A stretch of DNA of 64,000 bases. Source: CAVRUD01 sp963849635 (lineage in GTDB: Bacteria > Chloroflexota > Chloroflexia > Thermomicrobiales > UBA6265). The stretch spans positions 1-64,000 of the forward strand of contig CAWKIA010000035.1 of assembly GCA_963849635.1 (NCBI GenBank). The letters run 5' to 3'. The position numbers and the translations under genes are program-made. Below the pieces are notes generated by a model. The model did no database searches and was not told the origin of the DNA. It saw nothing but the letters and a program-made list of their open reading frames with translations. Of this stretch, positions 53,773-62,759 are shown piece by piece (position 1 is the stretch's first letter; every line of letters begins with the position of its first letter).

Positions 53773-56453
53773 GTGTCGGTTCCGGACATCGGCGATGCTT
53801 CGCGCGCCATGGACAAACGTGCGGCGCAATGGACAGCGGATATCGGACAGGACGCCGGCGCCGTCGACGGGCTCTCGGCCAGGGCCGCGGCGACCGCGCT
53901 GGGCGTCAGCCAGCGCACAATCCGTCGCGCCATCGCGAGGGGAGCCCTCCCGGCCGTCAAGCGGGGCGGCGTCTTCCGGATCGCGCCGGAGGATCTGCGT
54001 CTCTATCGCGCACGCGGCCGAGTCACCCCGCTGGCAGCCGTCCCGGCGCTCCACAATCTGCCGCGACCGATCCAGTTCCCCGAGCGGGAGTCAATCGCCG
54101 CTCCCCATCTGCCGCGGCCGCTGACGCCGCTGATCGGGCGGGAAGGCGATCTTGCCGCCGTCCTCGATCTCCTCCGGCGCAAAGGCGCGCGTCTGGTGAC
54201 GCTCATTGGCCCCGGCGGCGTCGGCAAGACCCGCTTGGCGTTAGGCGTGGCGGAACGAGCGGGGGAGGACTTCCCCGATGGTGCCTGGTTCGTGCCGCTC
54301 GTCCCGGTCCGCGACCCCTCTCTCATCGCCCCCACGATCGCCCGCGCCCTGGGTGTGGTCGAGCGGCCCGATCGACCTGCGGCAGCCACACTGATCGCGG
54401 CCATCCGGGGCCGGCAGCTCCTCCTGGTACTGGACAACCTCGAACACCTCCTGACGGGCACGCCGCTGGTGACAGAACTGCTGGATGCCTGCCCGCGTCT
54501 GGTTGTCCTGGCGACGAGCCGAGCCCGGCTCAACCTGACCGGCGAGCAGGTCTACCGTGTTCCCCCGCTGGCCTTGCCCGATCGGGGTCCGGATGCTGAC
54601 GGCCCATCGCCGGCGGCCGAAGCCATCGGGGCGGCGGCGGTCCGCCTTTTCGTTGCACGGGCGCGGGCGGTGGACTCTTCCTTCCGCCTCACCGCCGAGA
54701 ACGCCGACGCGGTCGCGGCGCTGTGCGCCGGCGTGGACGGTTTGCCGCTGGCGATCGAGCTGGCAGCGGCACAGACGCGGCTCTTCACCCCGGAAGGGTT
54801 GCTGACGCGGATGGGGCGTCGATTGCCGCTCCTGACCGGTGGTCCGCGCGACCAACCTGAGCGACACCGGACCATGGCCGACGCCATCGCCTGGAGCTAC
54901 GACCTCCTGAATGAATTGGAGCGAGCCGCCTTCCGCCGCCTCTCCATCTTTGTCGACGGTTGTACCCCCGATGCGGCCGCCGCCGTCTCCTCCTCCACCT
55001 TTGATGCGATGGTGATGTTGGTTGATCACCAGTTGCTCACCCAGGTTCACCAGCCAGATGGCGCGCTCCGCTTCACCATGTTGGAAACGATCCGCGAGTT
55101 CGGTCGAGAGCGCCTCGCGGCCAGCGGAGAGGCAGTGGAGGTATCGGAACGCCACGCCGCGTACTGGCTCGGACTGGCCGAGCGGGCGGAACCCGAGCTC
55201 ATCGGCCCCGATCAGGTCGCCTGGCTCGATGTCCTGGAAGCCGAGCTGTCTAACCTACGTGCGGCGATGGAGTGGCTGCTCAACACCGGCGACACGGAGC
55301 TTGGGCTCCGGCTGGCGGCGGCGATGTGGACCTTCTGGGTCGTCCACGACCGCGTGCCAGAGGGTCGTCGCTGGTTGGAGACGTTTCTGGCGTTGGACAC
55401 GGTCGAACCGGCCTGGCGAACGAAGGGATTGGTGGCGATCGGAGACCTGGCGGAGCGACAGGGAGACTACCAGGCGGGTGCGCAGTGGCTCGATGAGGCC
55501 GCGGTGCTGGCACGGGCGCGCGGCGACCTGGCCGGCGAGGCGGCAGCGCTCCGCGTTCGCGGCAACGTGGCGATCTCTCTCGGCGAGACGGCCCGCGTCA
55601 TCCTGGGCGATCCGATCCGAGCCGACCACGAGCTAGCCCAGGCGGAAGAGTTACTTGTGCGGAGCCAGGTGCTGGCGCGGGAGGCCGGCGACGCTTGGGG
55701 TAATGCCAAGGCGAGTCATTGGCTTGCCATCCTCCCGCTCGAGCGGAAAGATCCCGCCCGCGCGGCCATCGAGTTGGAAAAGGCACTGGTCGACTTTCGT
55801 CGCCTCGGCGATCACCGTCAGGTATGTATGGTTGTCGGCAATCTCGGCAGTGTGATGATTAGCAACGGTGAATTCGAGCGAGCACGGGCGGGCCTGTCCG
55901 AGTCGCTGGTGCTGGCCCGACGGTTGGGATACCGGTGGTGGATCGGGTGGTGCCTGAACGAGCTCGGCAGGGTCGCCGCCCTGACCGGTGAGAGCGAGCG
56001 GGCGGCACGCCTGTTTGGGGCGACGTTGGCGCTGCGATCGGTAACCGGAGAACCGCTACGGCCAGGACCAAAGCGTGACCAGGACGAGATGCTCGCGATG
56101 ATCCAGGTGACATTCGGCGGGGCCGCCACAGCGGCCGCCCTGGAGGCCGGCGCCGCACTGTCGCTCGACGACGCCATCGCCGAAGCGCTGGCCGTGGGTG
56201 CGCCGAAATCGGATGAACCGGTGGCCGGCGAGACTGTTGTGTCCGCATCCTCATCGACCCGCGGTGGGCTCACCGCGCGCGAGATCGATGTCCTCAGCCT
56301 CCTGGTTGAGGGGCGATCAACCCCGAGATTGCGGCGGCGCTCTTCGTCGGCGTCCGCACGGTGCGCGCACACGTCGCCAGTATCCTGGCGAAGTTGGGTG
56401 TGCCGACTCGAACCGCCGCCGCCGCCCACGCCGTTCGCCACGGGCTCGTCTGA
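53773..56453 (+). pseudogene. HTH/NB-ARC/TPR/LuxR STAND regulator, one frameshift
   Basis: About 893 residues. Residues 34-82 are an excisionase/MerR-like helix-turn-helix (LSARAAATALGVSQRTIRRA, then GVFRIAPEDLRLYRARGR). NB-ARC follows with Walker A GPGGVGKTR at 146-154, Walker B LLLVLDNLEHLL at about 216-227 and GLPLAIELAAAQT near 324, then TPR-like helices and a C-terminal LuxR domain (LTAREIDVLSLLVEGRS, then NPEIAAALFVGVRTVRAHVA). A base is missing or extra near 56318, inside the LuxR domain; the true stop is TGA at 56451. It has DNA-binding modules at both ends. The start may be the ATG at 53809. Confidence 0.82.
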
Positions 56454-56483
56454 CGCCCCTCGCCGTACCAATGTCCTTTGCCT

Positions 56484-56546
56484 ATTGGCCGAACGGCCAA
56501 TGGATGCCCCATGCGGCCCCACGGCGAAATTGGCCGATCGGCCAAT
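56484..56546. promoter_or_regulatory. Paired palindromic operators
   Basis: ATTGGCCGAACGGCCAAT at 56484-56501 and ATTGGCCGATCGGCCAAT at 56529-56546 are perfect or near-perfect 18-bp palindromes whose centres are 45 bp apart. They lie between the STAND regulator and the multicopper oxidase gene, about 140-200 bp upstream of the latter. They look like binding sites of a dimeric repressor or activator; the protein is unknown. Confidence 0.75.
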
Positions 56547-56682
56547 ACCCCGGCCGAGTCGATAGGTGCATGCTCAGCCCATTGCAATGCCCTGAATAGG
56601 ACCATCATCCGGGCTGTTCCGGCAACGGCGGTGGGATGCTCGCATCCTCCCCGCGCCCAAGCACCTTCGTCAATCGACGGGA

Positions 56683-58141
56683 ATGGACCGTACCGACATG
56701 ACCGCGAACATTCGTCACCGCCCGCCGGCATGGACGGCGCGAACCAGCCGCCTGGCGCTTGCGAGTGCCCTGATCACCGTTGCCATCGTGTTGTTCGCCG
56801 CGGTGCCTCGTGTGCCGGCACAGCGACGAGCCCGAGCCCCAGGTGCGGGAGATCACGCTGACGGCCTCGGAGATCGAGTGGGAGTTGCAACCGGGCACAC
56901 CGGTGAGGGCCTGGGCCTACAACGGCCAGGTGCCCGGTCCCGAGATCCGGGTGCGCGAGGGTGACCGGGTCAGGATCACCCTGACCAACCATCTGCCGGT
57001 CGGCACGACGATCCACTGGCACGGGCTCGACGTGCCGCCGGAGATGGACGGCCCGGCGGGGCTGAATCAGGCCCCGGTGGAATCCGGTCAACGCTTCACC
57101 TACGACTGGATCGCCACCCCGGCCGGCACGCGCTGGTACCACTCGCACACCGATGTCGCCACCCAGGTCATGCTCGGTCTGTACGGCTCCCTGATCGTCG
57201 AGCCGAAGGACTGGGACCCGGACCGGTACGACCGCGATTACACCTACATCCTCTCCGAGTGGGACAACGAGCTGACGCCAGAGGTTGCTGCTGGCAAGGC
57301 GCCCCGCGGCCCGCGGGATCCGACCCTGCGCGGCGGCGAGCTGGGCACCGACGAGTTCCTGATGAACGGCCAGATCCACGAAGCGATTCCGCCGATCGCG
57401 GTGGCGGAGGGTGACCGGGTGCTGATCCGTCTGATCAACGCCGGCACGCTCGCCCACCCCTTCCACACCCACGGCCACTCCTTCCGGATCGTCGCCACTG
57501 ACGGCAATCCGGTGCCGGAGGGGGCGCAACTGACCAAGGACACCGTTCTGATCGCCCCCGGGGAGCGCTACGACCTGGCCTTCGAGGCGGACAATCCGGG
57601 GGTCTGGATGGCCCATTGCCACATCGAGAACCACGCCGCCAACGGCATGATGACCGTCATCGAGTACGAGGGCGTCCTCCCGAGCGGCCCCATCGCCGAG
57701 TTCTGGAACCTGCCCCCGTCAGCCGGAGGAGCGGCAGCGTCGTCGGCGGTGAAATCGGGCAAGGCTCCCACGGCGGCCACGTTCCTCGATGGCGAGACCG
57801 GGTCTGCCGGAACTCCGCAGGCGGCTGCTCCCGCACCGGAGATCGCATCCGCTCGTCCCAGCCGGCGTCCTGGGAACCGCCGGCCCGGTCGCCGAGATCG
57901 CAATGGTGGACGACCGGTTCGAGCCCAAGGTGCTGACGGTCAACGCCGGCACGACCGTGATCTGGACCAACAAGGGGGCCGACTGGCACAGCATCGCCGC
58001 GTTCGACGGGAGCTTCGAGTCGGCTCAGATCGGCTCGGGCGAGAGCTTTTCCCACACCTTCACCGCCCAGGGACCTACCAGTTCATCTGCAAACACCACG
58101 GGCGGCAGGGAATGATCGGCCAGATCGTCGTCATTCCGTGA
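56683..58141 (+). pseudogene. Multicopper oxidase with extra cupredoxin domain, interrupted
   Basis: About 486 residues with frame breaks near 56825, 57860 and 58075. A hydrophobic leader (LALASALITVAIVLFAAVP) is followed by two cupredoxin domains carrying the four copper boxes: TIHWHGLDVPPE, WYHSHTDVA, HPFHTHGHSFRIV and WMAHCHIENHAANGMM. A third, plastocyanin-like domain ends the chain (FEPKVLTVNAGTTVIWTNKG, GTYQFICKHHGRQGM). It would oxidise metal ions or phenolics outside the membrane using O2. The break at 56825 is a surplus G, and the one at 58075 a missing C. The next gene also codes cupredoxins. Confidence 0.8.
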
Positions 58142-58252
58142 CGACCCTCCGGGTCAGACGGAGCACCCCAGAGAAAGGAGGTCTCGGAGTATTGGGCACG
58201 GCACGCGTGGCACCAGCGAACGCGATACGACCAGCATTCGAAAGGATCTGAA

Positions 58253-59471
58253 ATGCGTAGCGATAATCAATTCGACCAGCGGGCACTGACGATCACCGAG
58301 GTCTATCGACGCGATCCGCGCGGGCAACCTATCCCGGCGCCAGGCTCTTCTCCATCTTGGCGGCGCCGGCCTCGCCGCGGCTGGGCTGATCGCCCTGGGC
58401 CGGCGGACGGCGTTGGCCCAGGACGGCGGTACTCCGCCCGCGATGGCGACCCCGCAGATCGGCCAGCAGGCCGATGGCAGCACGCTGTGGCGGGTCAATG
58501 TCGCCGACATGCGGATGGAGCCGGCGCCGATCGTCGAACTCCACGGCTTCTTCCCCGGGAGAGATCACCATCGCCGAGGGCGACGCGATCTGGTTCGATT
58601 TCGGACGATGGTGGGCTTCCACACGGTCTCGTTCCTCTCCGGGGCGGAGCATCCCGCCGCTCCAGATCCCTGATCCGGAAGCCGGCACTCCGGCAGCGGA
58701 CGGCGCCCCGAAGATGATCCTCGACCCCGCCGTCGTCTTCCCGCAGGGCGGTGAAACGTACGACGGGACCGGGTACGTCAACTCCGGCATCGACGCCTTC
58801 CGCGACCCGACCGCAGCCCTACGTCCTCACCTTCACCACGGCCGGCACCTACGACTACGTCTGCATCGTCCACGCCCTGGTGATGAAGGGGACGGTCATC
58901 GTCGAGCCGGCCGGGACCGCGCCGCCCATGACCCAGGCCGAGTACGATCAGGCCTCGGCGGACCAGATGGCGGCGCTCTACGCCCAGGGTGACGCCGAGA
59001 TCGCGACATACGCCGAGGCCAGCAGCACCGCGAACGCGGACGGCACCACCACCTGGGAGGCGACCGTCGGGGCCGGCGGCGAGACCCAGGTTCGCGTCCA
59101 GGCGATCCTGCCGGTGGAGCTGGAGATCAAGGTCGGCGACACGGTGCGGTGGATCCACCGGTCGTTCGGCGAACCGCACACCGTCTCCTTCATCGGCGCC
59201 GGGGAGGATGGCGCCGGAGGACGTCATCGTCGAACAGTTCGCCGATGGATCCCCGAAGTTCGTGCAGAGCCCGCTGACCTTCCTGCCGCAGGGGGGAGAC
59301 GTCTGGAGCGGCACCGGTTGGGTCAATTCGGGCTTCATGGGATTCATTCCCGGCATGCCGACGGAGTACGCGCTGACCTTCGATACCCCCGGCGACTACA
59401 TCTACTTCTGCGTCCTTCACGGCGACGCGGAAGGCAACGGGATGTCCGCGAAGTTGACGGTTGTGCCATAG
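58253..59471 (+). pseudogene. Exported tandem-cupredoxin protein, interrupted
   Basis: About 405 residues broken by at least six frameshifts. An export leader (HLGGAGLAAAGLIALGRRTA) is followed by two blue-copper domains with parallel features. In the first: GFHTVSFLSGAEHPA, FPQGGETYDGTGYVNSG and LTFTTAGTYDYVCIVHA. In the second: EPHTVSFIGAGE, FLPQGGDVWSGTGWVNSGFM and LTFDTPGDYIYFCVLHGD. Each keeps the His...Cys...His copper set. It lies about 110 nt after the multicopper oxidase and is a likely electron donor or acceptor for it. The dense breaks suggest poor sequence quality here. Confidence 0.75.
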
Positions 59472-59502
59472 AGCCGTCGCGGAGATTTTTTTGTCATAAC
59501 AG

Positions 59503-59542
59503 GCCGACCGGACGCGGAAAGCCCGCGTCCGGTCGGCTTTTT
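59503..59542 (+). terminator. Intrinsic terminator
   Basis: A perfect 15-bp stem (GCCGACCGGACGCGG) with a 5-nt loop followed by TTTTT, 31 nt after the cupredoxin stop codon. It lies between convergent units. Confidence 0.92.
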
Positions 59543-59581
59543 CGCACATCCGGTAGACGAGGAGATCCAGGATCGAAGTCC

Positions 59582-59836
59582 TCAAGGCAAATCCACACCG
59601 CGCTCTTGGAGGACGGCGCGGAGGTCGGCGACCAAGGGCAGGCGGCCGGATTGGCTGGCGGAGTGGACGAGGAGACCGTCGAGATGGAGGGCGAGGTCCT
59701 CGTTGCTGACCGGGACCAGGACAAGCGACTCGATCGCCTCGTCGTAGTGGGCGAAGACCCGGCGGGCGAGCGCGAGGGCGGCGTCCTCGAAGCCCGCGGC
59801 GGCGCTGTACGTGATAGTGATGTGCATGGGGGCCAT
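59582..59836 (-). CDS. Rdx/SelW-like protein lacking CxxC
   Basis: An 84-residue protein that fits the Rdx (SelT/SelW/SelH) thioredoxin-like family: HITITYSAAAGFEDAALALA, VLVPVSNEDLALHLDGLLVH and SASQSGRLPLVADLRAVLQE. The redox motif CxxC or CxxU at the end of the first strand is replaced by SAAAG, so it cannot do thiol chemistry there. The start may be at 59827. It is the last gene of the minus-strand operon, 68 nt after the Rieske gene. Confidence 0.6.
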   Translation of the reverse strand: MAPMHITITYSAAAGFEDAALALARRVFAHYDEAIESLVLVPVSNEDLALHLDGLLVHSASQSGRLPLVADLRAVLQERGVDLP

Positions 59837-59904
59837 GGGCGACGGACGAGAATGGCGAGACGGGAAGGTGCGGTGAAGCCGTTGGTCGGAGAGGGTGGCG
59901 TGCA

Positions 59905-60261
59905 CTAGGAGTCGATCGTAACGATGACCTGGCTATCGCGGATCTCGACGGAGTAGGTCTTGACCTGGACGGTGGGATCGAAGACGGACTGGCCGGTGGC
60001 GATGTCGTACTCCCATTCGTGCCAGGGGCAGCGAAGGATGCGGCCCTCTTTGCCGTAGCGGAACTCGTAGACGTCGGACGGCAGGGTGGTCCCGACGATC
60101 TTGCCGAGGCAGACCCGGGCACCCTGGTGCGGGCAGGAGTTTTTCAGGGCGTAGAAGGTGCCGTCCAGGTTGAAGATGCCGACTTCGCGGCCTTCGAGGC
60201 GGACGATCTTGCGCCCGCCGGGCGGGATCTCATCGGGGCGGGCGACGACGTGGCTGGCCAT
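59905..60261 (-). CDS. Rieske [2Fe-2S] protein
   Basis: A 118-residue single-domain Rieske ferredoxin. Cluster ligands are in CPHQGARVCLG and CPWHEWEYDIATG, spaced as in the soluble ferredoxins of ring-hydroxylating dioxygenases and nitrite-reductase small subunits. It begins near HVVARPDEIPPGGRKIVRLE. The ATG at 60261 is 14 nt after the amidohydrolase stop, so it is in the same operon. It would carry electrons to a partner enzyme that is not in the window. Confidence 0.9.
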   Translation of the reverse strand: MASHVVARPDEIPPGGRKIVRLEGREVGIFNLDGTFYALKNSCPHQGARVCLGKIVGTTLPSDVYEFRYGKEGRILRCPWHEWEYDIATGQSVFDPTVQVKTYSVEIRDSQVIVTIDS

Positions 60262-60274
60262 CGGAATTGCGACC

Positions 60275-61376
60275 TCAGCGGTTGGGAGCGAGGAGGCGCT
60301 CGCCGTAGACGGCAAGGGCGGTGTCGACCAGGATCGGGCGGCGCAGGACTTCGGGGATGCCGTCGAGCATGGCGAAGGGATCACCAAAATCCCAATCCGG
60401 AAAATTGCCGGCAAAGAGCAGGGTGCGGTGGGCCTCGACCATCTCCAGGACCTGCTCTAGGGCATCGGAGTTCGGTGGAGCTTCGAGCGGGTAGGTCGTC
60501 GAGTAGACGTGGCGGAGGATGTAGGCGCTGGGGCGTTCCTTGACCCAGGGGGTCTCGGCGCGCTGGGCCTTCCAGTTCTTATCAAAGCGCCACATCACGT
60601 GCGGCAACCAGAAGACTCCCCCCTCATAGAGGACGACCTTGAGGGTGGGAAATCGCTCAAACACGCCCTCGGTGACCATGCTCATCAGGTGAGCCATGTA
60701 GCTCTGCGGCAGAGCGCCGTACCACTCGAAGGTGGATGTAGGGTGGCCGACCGCCGTCGCGGCGGGCGACATCCCCGCCCCCTCGCCGCCGATGTGGAGG
60801 GCAAGTGGCAGGTTGTGGCGGACGCAGGCCTCATAGATCGGATGGTAGACGCGGCGCCCAAGCGGCGCCTCGCTGGCGCTGCCGATCAGGACCTGGACCA
60901 TGCCGGGATCGGAGCCAAGGCGGTCGATCTCCTCGACGGCCTGGACGGGGTCCTGGGGGGCGACGAGGATCGAGCCCTTGTAGCAATCGAACGGGCGGAC
61001 CCAGGTCTCCAGGGTCCAGTCGTTGACGCCGCGGGCGAGCCCAGCGGCAATGTCGACGTTGGGTTGGACACTGAGGTTGGTCAGGGTGCCGGTGAGGATG
61101 GCGAGGTCGACCCCGTGCGGGTCGAGATAGGCCTCCTTTGTCCTGGCGGGGTCGCCGGCGGCGGCAACAGCGTCCGGGTCGGACGACGCCGAGCGGTCTA
61201 TAGGCATGGCGGGCCATCGGCGGGCCGCCGGAGCGGGCGACACGGTGGCGGAGGCCCTCGGGAACGAAGGGCGCGATGGCGCGCCAATCGGTGATGCGGT
61301 GGTGGAGATCGGTGTCGATGGCACGAAGGCTGACAGGGTCGCGGCGGATTGGTGCGGTGATCGTTGGCGCGGTCAT
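60275..61376 (-). pseudogene. Amidohydrolase-2 family protein, one frameshift
   Basis: About 366 residues of the ACMSD/gamma-resorcylate decarboxylase-like amidohydrolase family. The N-terminus (SLRAIDTDLHHRITDWRAIA) is in one frame, and from near 61195 the rest is in another. Core: MVQVLIGSASEAPLGRR, LPLALHIGGEGAGM, and the end LFAGNFPDWDFGDPFAMLD. The position that is usually SDYPH, with a metal-binding Asp, reads GNFPD here, so activity may be lost or changed. Its start overlaps the stop of the upstream paralogue (ATGA), so the two are coupled. Confidence 0.78.
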
Positions 61377-62542
61377 GCGTTGTTCGGGGCGAGGAGGCGG
61401 GGGCCGTACACCTCCAGCGCGTTCTCGACGAAGATGCGGTGCTTGAGGTCCTTACGGGCGGCGGGGATGAAGGTAAAGGCCGCCAGGGGATTATCGAAAT
61501 CCCAGTGGGGATAGTCACTGGCGAAGAGGACGGTCTTCTCGGCGCGGAGCATGTCGAACATCTGGAGGAGGTGCTTGCCGTTCTCGGGCTCCTCGATGGG
61601 CTGGGTGCTGAAGTAGCAGTGGTCGAGGATGTACTCGCTGGGCAGGCGTTTGAGGTACGGGACCTCCGCCTTGAAGCGGGGATAGAGGCGGTCGAGGCGC
61701 CACATGATGTGGGGCGCCCAGCAGACGCCCCCTTCGACGAAGATGAACTTCAGGGTGGGGAAGGCTTCGAAGGTGCCCTCGGCGACGAGGCTGACGCAGT
61801 GGGCCATCATGGTCAGCGAGTGGTCGGTGTGGAATTCGAGGTAGGTCGAGGGGTAGCCGACACCTGTCGGCGGATTGGCGATGCCGGTGCCCTCGGCGCC
61901 GACGTGGATGGCGACGGGCAGGTCGTGCTCGACAGCCGCCGCATAGATCGGCCAGTAGTGCCGGTTGCCGTACGGAATGCGGGCGGCGCTCGCCATCAGG
62001 ACCTGGACCATGCCTGGGTCCGATCCGTGGCGGCGGATCTCGTCAGCGGAGGCGACGGGATCCTGGGCGGGGACGAGGATCGACCCTTTGAAGCATGGAT
62101 AGGGGCGTACCCACTTGGCCAGGGTCCAGTCATTGTAGGCGCTGAGCAGGGCTGACCAGAGGCGGTAGTTGGGCTGGATCGTGGTGGTGACAATCGATCC
62201 CGTCAGTATGCCGAGATCGATCCGATAGCGGGTCATCAGCTGCTGGATGACCCAGTCGGGGTCGCCGGCGCAGAGCCCATCCTCTTCGCGCACGGCGTCG
62301 TCCATGCGGCCGGATCCCGTGTTGGCGTAGTAGCGGGATGCCGTGGCAGGGGCGCCGTGATCGAGCCAGGGATGCCATTCGGGGGCGAGGAATGGCCGTA
62401 GCTCATCGTAACTGGGGAGGTCGTTGTGGATGTCGGTGTCGATACAGCGGAGTTTGGTCGGATGTATGGTGTGGGTATCCGCTCGGGTTCGGTGGCAATG
62501 ACCATGATGCCGCGCCCCTTTCGTTGGGTGAACGGCAGGCAT
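61373..62542 (-). CDS. Amidohydrolase-2 family protein
   Basis: About 389 residues of the amidohydrolase-2/ACMSD family, paralogous to the downstream gene. Metal and substrate motifs: LRCIDTDIHNDLPS, DLPVAIHVGAEGTG, and FASDYPHWDFDNPLAAFTF, all in canonical form. Such enzymes decarboxylate or hydrolyse aromatic or amide substrates. The N-terminus is uncertain: another frame opens at 62505 with a better site (GAAAGGGG) and MVIATEPERIPTPYIRP, which would join PTKLRCIDTD if one base were wrong. It overlaps the next gene by 4 bp and is 217 bp from the ABC gene. Confidence 0.85.
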   Translation of the reverse strand: MPAVHPTKGARHHGHCHRTRADTHTIHPTKLRCIDTDIHNDLPSYDELRPFLAPEWHPWLDHGAPATASRYYANTGSGRMDDAVREEDGLCAGDPDWVIQQLMTRYRIDLGILTGSIVTTTIQPNYRLWSALLSAYNDWTLAKWVRPYPCFKGSILVPAQDPVASADEIRRHGSDPGMVQVLMASAARIPYGNRHYWPIYAAAVEHDLPVAIHVGAEGTGIANPPTGVGYPSTYLEFHTDHSLTMMAHCVSLVAEGTFEAFPTLKFIFVEGGVCWAPHIMWRLDRLYPRFKAEVPYLKRLPSEYILDHCYFSTQPIEEPENGKHLLQMFDMLRAEKTVLFASDYPHWDFDNPLAAFTFIPAARKDLKHRIFVENALEVYGPRLLAPNNA

Positions 62543-62604
62543 CGTAGTGCCGTGCTGGTGGGGCGTCAAGCGCGATTGGATGCCATGAGGGCGTGCAGGA
62601 TCTT

Positions 62605-62723
62605 GTAGGGGCGGACCTCCGTGTCCGCCCGACTGCGACCGCCGGATGCCCGGTTGGCGACGCCGTTTCCGACCTGGGACGTTGGCGGTCGGTTACCGGC
62701 TGGGCACAGAGGTCCGCCCCTAC
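62605..62723. repeat. Inverted-repeat pair (BIME-like element)
   Basis: A 26-base block at 62605-62630 (starting GTAGGGGCGGACCTCC) is repeated inverted at 62702-62723 (ending GGTCCGCCCCTAC), with about 70 bp between. Each copy also folds on itself. This looks like a dispersed palindromic repeat of the host, and it fills the gap between the ABC gene and the amidohydrolases. Confidence 0.7.
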
Positions 62724-62759
62724 GACAGGAACGCCGCACCTCAATTGAGGCCGTGGATA

